Positions 27,156 to 35,325 of a stretch of 64,000 nt of DNA are shown here, one piece after another. Under the pieces are notes generated by a model that ran no database searches, was not told where the DNA came from, and was given only the letters and a program-made list of their open reading frames with translations. This stretch comes from Chlorobaculum tepidum TLS (GTDB taxonomy: Bacteria > Bacteroidota > Chlorobiia > Chlorobiales > Chlorobiaceae): assembly GCF_000006985.1 (NCBI RefSeq), contig NC_002932.3, positions 1,709,292-1,773,291 of the forward strand. The letters run 5' to 3'. Made by a program: the position numbers and the translations under genes. Numbering within the stretch: the first letter of the stretch is position 1; every line of letters begins with the position of its first letter.

Positions 27156-27469
27156 GCGCCAGCCTCCGCTTCATCGCCAAGCATCCCGACAAGCGCCTCG
27201 CGCACAGCGGCGGGCGTAACGCCTTCGACCTTCAACACCTTGCTGCGGGAGCTTGCGCCCTTCATCACCGACACGCTTGAACGCGGCACACCGAGCGCCT
27301 TGGCGAGCAGCTCGCAGCACTCCTTGTTGGCCGCGTTATCGACCGGCGCCGATTTGAGGCAAATTTTGAGCTGCTCGCCGTACATGCCCGCAACCCCGCT
27401 TTTCGAGGAGCGGGGCTGCACACGCACGGAGAGGCAGACGGCCTCGCCCTTCTGGCTGATCGGGGACAT
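27152..27469 (-). CDS. DUF167/YggU family protein
   Basis: 105 residues of the small YggU family: L[10 protein letters not shown], [18 protein letters not shown] (the A-P-P/V-D-N-A-A-N-x signature) and [16 protein letters not shown]. The biochemical role is unknown. It is coupled to dtd by a 4-base overlap and starts 11 bases after gatC. Confidence 0.92.
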   Translation of the reverse strand: MSPISQKGEAVCLSVRVQPRSSKSGVAGMYGEQLKICLKSAPVDNAANKECCELLAKALGVPRSSVSVMKGASSRSKVLKVEGVTPAAVREALVGMLGDEAEAGA

Positions 27470-27480
27470 TGCGGATTGCT

Positions 27481-27768
27481 TCAGCCGATAACCTTCGGCA
27501 CCTTGAAAAAGCGATCCTGACTGTCGGGAGCATTTTTCAGCGCCTCGTCATTCGAGAGCGGCGTATGCTCGACGTCAGCACGCAGCACATTGATCTGGTC
27601 GTGAATGGTGCTCAGCGGCTCGACGCCTTCGGTATCGATCCCGTTGAGCTTCTCGATGTAGTGCAGAATCATGTTCAGCTCGCTGGCCATCTTCTCCTGC
27701 TCGGCGTCGGTGAACTTCAGGCGGGCAAGTTCGGCGATGTAGGCAACATCCTTTGTGGTGACAGACAT
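27481..27768 (-). CDS. gatC: Asp-tRNA(Asn)/Glu-tRNA(Gln) amidotransferase subunit C
   Basis: 95 residues, typical GatC length. Motifs: [20 protein letters not shown] and [20 protein letters not shown], with R-x-D and a C-terminal ...FFKVPKVIG. GatC holds the GatA/GatB amidotransferase together; gatA and gatB are not in this window. tRNA-Asp is encoded 1.6 kb away on the other strand. Confidence 0.96.
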   Translation of the reverse strand: MSVTTKDVAYIAELARLKFTDAEQEKMASELNMILHYIEKLNGIDTEGVEPLSTIHDQINVLRADVEHTPLSNDEALKNAPDSQDRFFKVPKVIG

Positions 27769-27819
27769 GGTGTAAATCGATTTAATTCAAACAAATACTT
27801 TGCATTTAGCAGACCGGAA

Positions 27820-29163
27820 TCAGAGCCGGCAGATACCAAATTTCTGCTCGTCATCCCCTTTTCTCGGCCGCTCGTCGATCGGCACGTAATCGCGGCACTT
27901 CTCGCCGAGGTAAATCTGGCGCGGTCGGGCGATCTTCTGCTCCGGATCCTTGACGTGCTCGATCCACTGCGCGAGCCACCCCGGCGTGCGTCCGATGGCG
28001 AACAGCACCGGGAACATCTCGGTCGGAAAGCCCATCGCCTGGTAGATGAGACCGGAGTAGAAATCGACGTTCGGGTAGAGCTTGCGCTGGATGAAGTAAT
28101 CGTCTTCGAGTGCGATCCGCTCCAGCTCGATGGCGATATCGAGCAGCGGATTGCGCCCGGTTTCCTCGAACACATCGAAGGCGATCTTCTTGATGATCCG
28201 CGCACGTGGATCGTAATTCTTGTAAACGCGGTGGCCGAAGCCCATCAGGCGTCCCTCGCCGCTCTTGACCAACTTGATGAACTCCGGGATTTTATCGACG
28301 GAACCGATCTGTTTGAGCATGTGGATCACCGCCTCGTTCGCTCCGCCGTGTAGCGGGCCGTAAAGCGCGGCACAACCGGCGGCGATGGCCGAGTAGGGAT
28401 CGACCATCGAGCTGCTCACCGAGCGCACGGCGTTGGTCGAACAGTTCTGCTCGTGGTCGGCGTGCAGAATGAAAAGCACGTCGAGCGCATGTTCGAGCAC
28501 AGGATTGGGCTTGTAGTTTTTTTCCGTCATGCGGAACATCATGGAGAGAAAGTTGCCTGCGTAGCTCAGATCGTTGTCGGGCAGCACGTAGGGGAAACCG
28601 AGGCTGTGCCGGAAGCTCATCGCCGCGAGCGTCGGCATCTTGCCGATCAGCCGCCGCACCTGGAGCTTGCGCGACTCCTCCTCGCCGACATTCTTGGCGT
28701 CGGGGTAGAAGGTTGAAAGCGCGCCCAGCGTGCCCACGAGGATGCCCATCGGATGGGCATCGTAGCGGAAGCCATCCATGAACTTGGTCAGGTTGGCGTG
28801 GGTCATGGTGTGGTGACGGATGTTGTAGGTCCAGACCGCGAGACGCTCCTTGTCTGGAAGCTCGCCCTTGATGAGCAGGTAGGCCGTTTCGAGGAACGAG
28901 CTTTTTTCGGCGAGCTGCTCGATCGGATAGCCGCGATAGCGCAGGATGCCCTTGTCACCATCGATGAAGGTGATCGTGCTCTTGCAGGAGCAGGTGTTCA
29001 GAAACGCGGGATCGTAGCCGAGAAGACCGAAATCATCCTCCGACTCCTTGATCTTGCGAAGATCCATGGTGCGGATGGTGCCGTTTTCAATCGGAAGCTC
29101 GTACGATTTGCCGGTACGGTTATCGATGATCGTCAGCGAATTGCGGTGGTCTGAATCACTCAT
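27820..29163 (-). CDS. gltA: Citrate synthase (type II)
   Basis: 447 residues. It condenses acetyl-CoA and oxaloacetate into citrate. Catalytic residues are seen in FILHADHEQNCSTNAVR (His), GFGHRVYKNYDPRA (His) and the C-terminal PVLFAIGRTPGWLAQWIEH region with the Asp site upstream in NVDFYSGLIY. The N-terminal beta domain (LSIIDNRTGKSYELP-like; TCSCKSTITFIDGDKGILRYRGYPIEQLAE) marks the long hexameric type. ATG 29163 chosen. In green sulfur bacteria, which run the reductive cycle with ATP-citrate lyase, its physiological direction is an open question. Confidence 0.96.
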   Translation of the reverse strand: MSDSDHRNSLTIIDNRTGKSYELPIENGTIRTMDLRKIKESEDDFGLLGYDPAFLNTCSCKSTITFIDGDKGILRYRGYPIEQLAEKSSFLETAYLLIKGELPDKERLAVWTYNIRHHTMTHANLTKFMDGFRYDAHPMGILVGTLGALSTFYPDAKNVGEEESRKLQVRRLIGKMPTLAAMSFRHSLGFPYVLPDNDLSYAGNFLSMMFRMTEKNYKPNPVLEHALDVLFILHADHEQNCSTNAVRSVSSSMVDPYSAIAAGCAALYGPLHGGANEAVIHMLKQIGSVDKIPEFIKLVKSGEGRLMGFGHRVYKNYDPRARIIKKIAFDVFEETGRNPLLDIAIELERIALEDDYFIQRKLYPNVDFYSGLIYQAMGFPTEMFPVLFAIGRTPGWLAQWIEHVKDPEQKIARPRQIYLGEKCRDYVPIDERPRKGDDEQKFGICRL

Positions 29164-29380
29164 GAGCGTGTGACCTTTTGCGTTTACAGAAATAAGAACG
29201 CCTCCGGAAGCAAAGCTTGCCGTCACTACGGCTTTGAATTTACGAAACTCCCGGTATTATCCTTATTCCCGTCACGCGTTCTGTCCTTCCAGCTCATGGC
29301 GATGGCAATTCGTGACAAAAAAGAAATTTTTTTTTGGAAACAACGATCCCGTTTTCTACATTTGTCAACCCAAAAGGAAC

Positions 29381-29455
29381 GGAGCTGTAGCTCAGTCTGG
29401 TTAGAGCGCCTGCCTGTCACGCAGGAGGTCGCGGGTTCGAGCCCCGTCAGCTCCG
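29381..29455 (+). tRNA. tRNA-Asp (GTC)
   Basis: A full cloverleaf: acceptor stem GGAGCTG/CAGCTCC with discriminator G, D arm GCTC...GAGC, anticodon stem CCTGC/GCAGG with loop CTGTCAC (anticodon GTC), a 5-base variable loop, and T arm GCGGG-TTCGAGC-CCCGT. CCA is not encoded (CAC follows), so it must be added after transcription. Confidence 0.97.
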
Positions 29456-29463
29456 CACCGTTT

Positions 29464-29476
29464 CCCCCCCCCCCCC
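29464..29476. repeat. Homopolymer tract of 13 C
   Basis: An uninterrupted C13 run between the tRNA-Asp 3' end and its terminator hairpin. Homopolymer G/C runs of this length are unusual and prone to slippage. Confidence 0.95.
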
Positions 29477-29477
29477 G

Positions 29478-29508
29478 AAAAGCCTCTGGAAACCTAGGGG
29501 CTTTTTTT
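29478..29508 (+). terminator. Terminator after tRNA-Asp
   Basis: Stem AAAGCCTCTGG/CCTAGGGGCTTT (with mismatches) and a short A-rich loop, followed by an unbroken run of eight T. Confidence 0.85.
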
Positions 29509-29535
29509 TATTTCAGGAATTGCGCCACTCGGCCT

Positions 29536-29742
29536 TCACGCAGTTACCCTGAATCCCTGCTCCTCGATCACCTTCTTGATCAATTCGAGATCAGCCTTTG
29601 ACTCGTCGTACTCGACGTTGACAACGCCTGTCTGATGGGACGCACTGGCCTTTTGCACCCCTTCCATCTCTTCGAGCGCTTCGCTGACCAGCATTTCGCA
29701 ACCGGAGCAGCGCATTCCGCTGACATGTATTTCAGTTTTCAT
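29536..29742 (-). CDS. Heavy-metal-associated (CopZ-like) metallochaperone
   Basis: 68 residues, a single HMA ferredoxin-like domain with the metal motif GMRCSGCE (M-x-C-x-x-C, about residues 9-15), then MEGVQKASASHQTGVVNVEYD and a C-terminal IEEQGFRVTA. Such proteins carry Cu+ or Zn2+ to P-type ATPases or regulators. ATG 29742 is favoured because the domain starts right there. No metal ATPase is adjacent. Confidence 0.93.
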   Translation of the reverse strand: MKTEIHVSGMRCSGCEMLVSEALEEMEGVQKASASHQTGVVNVEYDESKADLELIKKVIEEQGFRVTA

Positions 29743-29897
29743 GACTCTATTGTTTATTGTTGGATTCAAGCGTCAAGCGCTTTCAGAAAAGTGTGCAAAA
29801 AATTGGCCCCCGCCAACAGCGCGCTTCGCCCTACCTGGGGCGAAGGACGAAAACAGCAGGCGATTAAGGCGGGTTAGCAGAAAAATAAACCAGTCGC

Positions 29898-29905
29898 TAT
29901 ATTGA
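29898..29905 (+). promoter_or_regulatory. Putative -10-type box (TATATTGA) very close to the TPR lipoprotein start
   Basis: TATATTGA ends only 5 bases before the ATG at 29911. If it is used as a -10/-7 element, the transcript would be leaderless or nearly so. Confidence 0.3.
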
Positions 29906-29910
29906 AGCCT

Positions 29911-30525
29911 ATGACACGAAGCTCGAACCCATACCGCCTCGTCGCGGCTCTCTTCCGCCCGCTCCTCATTCTGCTTTGCCTTGCCGGACTTTCCGCCTGT
30001 AACACCAGGGAGGCCCGCATCAAGGAGTTGCAACAGACGGTCTGGCAGAACCCCGAAGATGCAAGAGGCTACCTGAACCTCGGCAAGGAGTACGCTCGCC
30101 AGCAGCGTTTTGACGACGCCATCCAGGCTTACCGCAGAGCCATCAAGCTCGAACCCGGTCTCGACGAGGCCTACTCGGCGCTCGGCGCGGCCTATTTCGA
30201 CAAGAAAGAGTTTAACGCGGCGCTGCCGTGGATGCAGAAACGGGTTGACATCGCGCCGGACGACTCGCTCCGCCAGTTCGATCTCGGCAACGTCTATTTC
30301 CAGCTCAATCGTTATAACGATGCGGTAGCCTCATACCAGAAGGCGATCGATAACAGCTACTCCTTCCAGGAGGCCTGGTACTCGATGGCGGTCTGCTACA
30401 TTAAAATGGGAAAAATCGATGAAGCCCGAAAAATCCATAAATGGCTTCAGACCAAAAACAATTATCTTGCCGTCTCCCTTGAGCGGCACCTGCAAAACGA
30501 TGTGCCTGACAAGGCCGGAAAATGA
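29911..30525 (+). CDS. TPR-containing lipoprotein
   Basis: 204 residues with a signal peptide (FRPLLILLCLAGLSAC) ending in the lipobox LSAC, so anchored to a membrane by Cys. About four TPR units follow (GYLNLGKEYARQQRFDDAIQ; AYSALGAAYFDKKEFNAALP; QFDLGNVYFQLNRYNDAVAS; AWYSMAVCYIKMGKIDEARK). The partner is unknown. ATG 29911 preferred over TTG 29902. It lies 13 bases before menF, so it is probably in the menaquinone transcript, though there is no known link. Confidence 0.88.
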   Translation: MTRSSNPYRLVAALFRPLLILLCLAGLSACNTREARIKELQQTVWQNPEDARGYLNLGKEYARQQRFDDAIQAYRRAIKLEPGLDEAYSALGAAYFDKKEFNAALPWMQKRVDIAPDDSLRQFDLGNVYFQLNRYNDAVASYQKAIDNSYSFQEAWYSMAVCYIKMGKIDEARKIHKWLQTKNNYLAVSLERHLQNDVPDKAGK

Positions 30526-30538
30526 ACCTCGTAATCCC

Positions 30539-31945
30539 ATGCAGGCGGACGACAGTATCCCTATGATGCAAAAGGCGCTTCAACTCCTCGAAGCATCGGT
30601 AAAAGCCGCGATGCGGCAACGAGACGGCTCACCTGCCGTTAGCGGGCAGCCGATGCTGGAGCGCTTCTCGGCGCCGCTCGGCGAGGTTGACGCCACGCGG
30701 TGGCTGTCGGCGCAGAGGCTTTTCCCGAGGCTGTTCTGGATGAACCGCGAGAAAAGCGAGTGGATTGCCGGTATCGGAGAAGCTGACCGTATCGAGATCA
30801 CCGAAAGCGGCCCCAACGACCGCAGCTTCCTCGTGCTCGAAGAGGCCATGACGCGGAAAAATCCGCACGCCAGATACATCGGCGGTTTCTGCTTCAACAA
30901 TCTCCAGAAGCAGAACAAACTCTGGAGCGCTTTCAGCCCCGGCCTTTTCATATTGCCGCTTGTCAGCATCGAATACCGCGACGGCCAGACACTGATGACC
31001 TGCTCGCTGTGGCTGGAGCCAGGCAACGACCGTCAGAAAGGGCTCGAACAGCTCTTGGCAGCCTTGTCGGCAGTCTCCGCCGGAGACGCGCCAGAGACTG
31101 CCGGGATTCCGGAAATGACGCAGGTCTCCTATTGCCCCGACAAGGCGCAATGGATCGAGAACTGCGAGACGATTCTGAGAAATTTCGATGAGGGAAAACT
31201 CGACAAGGTGATCCTCGCCCGGCAGACTGAACTTTCTTTCGCAGGCAAGGTTCCTGCCATCCGTTTCCTGCTCGACTATCCATTTCCCGAGAATACCGCG
31301 TACCGTTTCTACTTCGAGCCAGTCGAGGGACACGCCTTCATCAGCTTCACGCCTGAACGGCTCTACCGCCGCGACGGCGACATGCTCGAAACCGAAGCGC
31401 TCGCAGGCACGGTCACCAAAGAGGCGCTCAAGGCGGACGACAGCATTGCTTCCGAGTTGCTGCTGAACTCCGAAAAGGACATCCGTGAGCACCGCTTCGT
31501 CAAGGACACGATTTATCGCGAGTTGCAGCCGGTATGCAGCGACATCGACATGCAGGAGAAGGTCGGCGTGCTCCAGCTCAACCGCCTCGCCCATCTCCTG
31601 GCCAAATGCAAGGCCAGGCTTCTTCCGGAGTTCAGCAACGACAGCACCGTGCTGCGTCAGCTTCATCCAACTCCGGCGGTCGGCGGCGTGCCGAGGGAAA
31701 AGGCAATGTCGCTGATTCTGTCGATCGAGCCGTTCTGCCGTGGCTGGTACGCCGCGCCAGTGGGCTGGCTCAACCGCGACGCAGCGGAGTTTGCGGTCGG
31801 CATCCGCTCGGCACTCGTCAATGATGACCGCGTCTATCTCTACTCCGGTGCAGGACTGGTTCGTGGATCGAATCCGGAGTCAGAGTGGGAAGAGGTCGAT
31901 CAGAAAATCGGGGACATTCTTGCCATAACGCAGCAGACCTCATGA
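30539..31945 (+). CDS. menF: Isochorismate synthase
   Basis: 468 residues of the chorismate-binding family. It isomerises chorismate to isochorismate, the first step of menaquinone synthesis. The C-terminal catalytic half shows DKVILARQTELSF, FISFTPERLYRR, ETEALAGTVTK, HLLAKCKARLLP (weakly conserved), LHPTPAVGGVPREKA and AAPVGWLNRD...FAVGIRSALV, plus the final GAGLVRGSNPESEWEE. The N-terminal half is less conserved, as usual. ATG 30539 chosen. The stop overlaps the menD start (ATGA). Confidence 0.94.
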   Translation: MQADDSIPMMQKALQLLEASVKAAMRQRDGSPAVSGQPMLERFSAPLGEVDATRWLSAQRLFPRLFWMNREKSEWIAGIGEADRIEITESGPNDRSFLVLEEAMTRKNPHARYIGGFCFNNLQKQNKLWSAFSPGLFILPLVSIEYRDGQTLMTCSLWLEPGNDRQKGLEQLLAALSAVSAGDAPETAGIPEMTQVSYCPDKAQWIENCETILRNFDEGKLDKVILARQTELSFAGKVPAIRFLLDYPFPENTAYRFYFEPVEGHAFISFTPERLYRRDGDMLETEALAGTVTKEALKADDSIASELLLNSEKDIREHRFVKDTIYRELQPVCSDIDMQEKVGVLQLNRLAHLLAKCKARLLPEFSNDSTVLRQLHPTPAVGGVPREKAMSLILSIEPFCRGWYAAPVGWLNRDAAEFAVGIRSALVNDDRVYLYSGAGLVRGSNPESEWEEVDQKIGDILAITQQTS

Positions 31946-33690
31946 ACAGCAAGCAGATCACCACGCTCTGGTGCGCGGTCATCGTCGAGGAACTGATCCG
32001 GCAGGAGGCCGGATTTTTCTGTATCTCCCCCGGCTCACGCTCGACGCCGCTGACCCTTGCCGTAGCCTCGAATCCGAAAGCGCGATTCAGGATGTTCCCC
32101 GACGAGCGCTCGGCGGGATTCTACGCGCTTGGGTACGCAAGAGCGACCGGAATGCCCGCCGTGCTCGTCTGCACCTCCGGCACCGCTGTGGCCAACTACT
32201 TCCCCGCCGTCGTCGAAGCATCGGCGGACGCGCAGCCAATGCTCGTGCTCTCTGCTGACCGCCCCTTCGAGTTGCTCGAATGCGGCGCGAACCAGGCCAT
32301 CCGCCAGCAGAATATTTTCGGAAGCTACACACGCTGGAGCTTCGAGCTGCCCGAACCCGGCATTGCGACGCCGCTCGCCTCGCTGCTTTCGACGGTGGAT
32401 CACGCCGTCAGAAAAAGCCTCAGCCTCCCCGCAGGCCCGGTGCATCTGAACCTGCCGTTCCGCGAACCGCTCGAACCCGAAGCGCCCGATCCCGGTCATC
32501 CGTGGGCCGCGCCGCTCGAAACGTGGCAGGCCTCCGGCGAACCGTGGAGCCGCTTCGCGCGTCCGCTGCACGAACCAAGCGCAGAGAGTATCGTGACGCT
32601 GCGGGAGTTACTTGCACAGGCTGAACGGCCGCTGTTCGTGGCCGGAAGCATGTCGAACGCGGCGGATGGCGAGGCAGTAGCGGCGCTAGCCGAATCGCTC
32701 GGTGTGCCGCTCTTCGCTGATCTCACCTCCGGCATCCGGCTTTCATCGGACTGCACGCCCTGGCAGCTCGCCTTCCAGAATGAAGCCTTCGTCGAGCGCT
32801 TTCAGCCCGATGTAGTAATCCATTTCGGTGGCCATGTCATCGGCAAGCAGCCCGCCATGGCATTGCGGAAACAGCCGCCCCTGCATTACGTGGTTGTCCG
32901 TGAGCATCCCGGACGCTTCGACCCCGACCACAACGTCACGCTGACTCTCGAAGCTTCGCCCGCAGCCGTCGCTTCGGCGCTCGAAGGGTGCCGAGAGCCG
33001 GTGCCGGGCATCAGATGCCGCGACGCATTTTCAGCAGCCTCCGGTATAATCGATAAAATGGCCTGCGTGCCGGAGCTTGCAGTCAGCGAAATCTCCGCGC
33101 CGCGCATCGTTTCATCGCTCGCCGGAGACGGGCACGCGCTCTTCGTCGCAAACAGTATGCCCGCGCGAGACATGGATCTGTACGCCGCGCCAGTAGCGCA
33201 GAAACCATTGCAGGTGGCGCTCAACCGGGGGGTCAGCGGCATCGACGGCATCATCTCGACCGCCGCCGGATTCTCGGCGGGCCTCGGCAAACCGACGACG
33301 CTGCTCATCGGCGACATCTCCTTCCTGCACGACCTGAACGCCCTCTGCCTGCTCAACCACCCGTGGAACCCGCTCATCGTCATCGTGCTAAACAACCACG
33401 GCGGCAGCATTTTCTCCTTCCTGCCCATCGCTTCGCAGACCGACCGGCTCGACGAGTGCTTTGCCACACCGCAGAACTTCAGCATCGAATCCGCCGCCCG
33501 CACCTTCGGCATCGACTACGCCTGCCCGGAGACAAACGGCGATTTCACACAGCTCTACGCAGAAGCGCTCACAACAAAAAAAAGCCTCATCATCGAAATC
33601 AGAAGCGACCGGGAGAAAAACCTCCTTCTGCACCGCTCGCTCAAGGCGCGACTCGACCCGGTTTTTGAAAAAGCTGACTGCTCCCGGTAA
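31942..33690 (+). CDS. menD: SEPHCHC synthase (MenD)
   Basis: 582 residues, a thiamine-diphosphate enzyme that adds a succinic semialdehyde unit from 2-oxoglutarate to isochorismate. Motifs: SPGSRSTPLTLAVASNP at the N-terminus, DERSAGFYALGYARATG with the catalytic Glu, TSGTAVANYFPAVVEA, and the TPP/Mg2+ loop GDISFLHDLNAL...VLNNHGGSIFSFLP in the C-terminal domain. Coupled to menF by overlap. After its stop the plus-strand men genes pause for 2.1 kb. Confidence 0.96.
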   Translation: MNSKQITTLWCAVIVEELIRQEAGFFCISPGSRSTPLTLAVASNPKARFRMFPDERSAGFYALGYARATGMPAVLVCTSGTAVANYFPAVVEASADAQPMLVLSADRPFELLECGANQAIRQQNIFGSYTRWSFELPEPGIATPLASLLSTVDHAVRKSLSLPAGPVHLNLPFREPLEPEAPDPGHPWAAPLETWQASGEPWSRFARPLHEPSAESIVTLRELLAQAERPLFVAGSMSNAADGEAVAALAESLGVPLFADLTSGIRLSSDCTPWQLAFQNEAFVERFQPDVVIHFGGHVIGKQPAMALRKQPPLHYVVVREHPGRFDPDHNVTLTLEASPAAVASALEGCREPVPGIRCRDAFSAASGIIDKMACVPELAVSEISAPRIVSSLAGDGHALFVANSMPARDMDLYAAPVAQKPLQVALNRGVSGIDGIISTAAGFSAGLGKPTTLLIGDISFLHDLNALCLLNHPWNPLIVIVLNNHGGSIFSFLPIASQTDRLDECFATPQNFSIESAARTFGIDYACPETNGDFTQLYAEALTTKKSLIIEIRSDREKNLLLHRSLKARLDPVFEKADCSR

Positions 33691-33840
33691 AACGGTCATT
33701 CAGAGCATATCAGCGAAAAACACTTCAGCGTAGCGAAACCAGGCGACGGATCGCCCTCAAAGCCCATGCGGGCGAGGTAGGACGGGAGATGGAAATTGGC
33801 GGCTGTCTTTGGCAGCTCACAGTAATTCAAAGCAATAAGA

Positions 33841-34359
33841 TCAAGCTGAACAGGGCCACGCCGCGTCCGGCTTGTGCCGCCATATCCAGGCGATGTAGTC
33901 GGTCATGGGTGGATCGACGCCAAGCTCGCGAAGCCGGGCGGCGATCTGGCCGCGATGGTAGGCGCTGTGCTCTGGAACCTGCACAAGCGCGTCAGCGAGA
34001 GAGTGTTCGGCCACCTCGAAGCCGAGCTTTTTGGTGGCCGTCTTCGACCACGGCAATTTGATGACGCGCTCCAGCTCCACCGGAGTCAGCGCGGCGAGCA
34101 AGCGCATCGACCCAACGTGAACATCCTGCGAGAAATTGGACAAAGCCTTGACATCGAGATCGTTCGTTTCCTGAGGATTGATCGGGCTGTTTCGCAGAAC
34201 ATCGAGAAAAATCTTCTGCACCACATGCAAGTGGCGCAGCTTGCCAAGGATGTAGCCATCCCGTTCAGCCTCAGGGCTGGCGATAATCGTAGTCAAAACC
34301 AGCGCATCCGCCCAGGCCATGTGGCGGAACTGATCGATGAGCAGAGATAGGGCGTCCAT
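33841..34359 (-). CDS. DinB-like four-helix protein
   Basis: 172 residues. The N-terminal LLIDQFRHMAWADALVLTTI and the C-terminal VPEHSAYHRGQIAARLRELG fit the DinB/YfiT helical-bundle superfamily, whose three His ligands bind a divalent metal (His near 13, and H-x-x-x-H at about 133 and 137). Members can be thiol-S-transferases; the reaction here is unknown. It lies on the opposite strand to the men genes. The preceding 150-base spacer (33691-33840) holds no clear feature. Confidence 0.8.
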   Translation of the reverse strand: MDALSLLIDQFRHMAWADALVLTTIIASPEAERDGYILGKLRHLHVVQKIFLDVLRNSPINPQETNDLDVKALSNFSQDVHVGSMRLLAALTPVELERVIKLPWSKTATKKLGFEVAEHSLADALVQVPEHSAYHRGQIAARLRELGVDPPMTDYIAWIWRHKPDAAWPCSA

Positions 34360-34425
34360 AACAAACCGCTTGATCCATGAAAAAAAATTTTTCTGAATGT
34401 ATCGTCGAACTTTCGCGATACGGTC

Positions 34426-34905
34426 TCAGAGTAACACCTTCAATTTGCGGCCGCCTGTCAGCTCGAACCCCTCCTGTTCGTAGAAGGCAAGCGTCCGGTC
34501 GAACTCCGGCAGTGGTAGAGTGGTGACTTCAAGACGCTTCCAGCCACAAGACTTTCCGAACTCCCTGGCCGCCTTCAGCAGCCCTTGCCCAACCCCCAGA
34601 CCGCGGCACTCCGGACGTACATACAGCTCGGGAATAGTACCGAAAACACCTCCGGCATAGAGGGCGCAACTTTCGTACAGCGCGATGAAACCAACCGGCT
34701 CATCACGTCCATCGACAGCCACGAACACCACATAACGTCCGGTTTCAAGAAAGTCCCGGAGACGCGCCGCCGTTTCATCGGAAGCGACGTCGAACACCGG
34801 AACGCCGATGGCCTGCATGATCTCCGACAGCAACTCGCCAACCATCGAAGCCACCGCTTCAACATCCACAACGGTTGCCTTGTTGATCGTGAATCGATTC
34901 TGCAA
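34426..34905 (-). CDS. GNAT family N-acetyltransferase
   Basis: 159 residues with the GNAT core: FVAVDGRDEPVGFIALYE (motif C/D strand), the acetyl-CoA loop VRPECRGLGVGQGLLKAARE (motif A) and TLAFYEQEGFELTGGRKL (motif B). The acceptor substrate is unknown. Downstream on the minus strand (34390-34425) is a short GTATCG...CGATAC hairpin that may act as a terminator. Confidence 0.9.
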   Translation of the reverse strand: MQNRFTINKATVVDVEAVASMVGELLSEIMQAIGVPVFDVASDETAARLRDFLETGRYVVFVAVDGRDEPVGFIALYESCALYAGGVFGTIPELYVRPECRGLGVGQGLLKAAREFGKSCGWKRLEVTTLPLPEFDRTLAFYEQEGFELTGGRKLKVLL

Positions 34906-34979
34906 CGCTGATATACTCTAGCTGACTTTAGGTGTTAAATGGCGCTCTGCGGTTTGATCGCCAACCCTCGACGGGGCGA

Positions 34980-35306
34980 TTACCGAAACCTCTTTTTGCG
35001 CTCCTTCGGCTCAGGCAACTCCCGTTCCGTCACCCGGATGAGGTTCGAGAGCCACTCGCGATCCTCAAGCTCTTCCCCAACCAGCAGATACGGCTTCGCT
35101 CCCTGATAAGGCGGGATTCGGCAAGCGACCTGGCAACCTCCCGCCCGGCAACGGTCGCCTTCACAAAGAGCCGGTTATCGCACACCAGCGCCACCACCTT
35201 CCCCTCGCGGTAGATCGCGTACTCGCCGAACATCTTGCAGAACGTGATCGCGCCCGCCGCCCCATCTGCTCGCAGGCATATTCGACAAAAGGCAGATCGG
35301 AAGCCA
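34980..35306 (-). pseudogene. Frameshifted TfoX N-terminal-domain protein
   Basis: Three consecutive frames together make one TfoX-N protein of about 108 residues. Frame 1 begins MASDLPFVEYACEQM at 35306. Frame 2 gives CKMFGEYAIYREGKVVAL and LVCDNRLFVKATVAGRE. Frame 3 gives IPPYQGAKPYLLVGEELED and REWLSNLIRVTERELPEP then stops at 34980. The first shift is near 35251-35263 (GGGGCGGCGGG tract) and the second near 35115-35135. TfoX-N proteins are small proteins of uncertain role. Two independent shifts suggest a decaying gene, unless the assembly has base errors here. Confidence 0.8.
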
Positions 35307-35325
35307 TTAGAAGAAGCGTTTCAAA

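Noticed and set aside
33691-33840. Repeat or small gene in the menD-dinB spacer
   Set aside because: Short imperfect inverted repeats only; no frame with a start and ribosome-binding site, and no match to the other repeats in the window.
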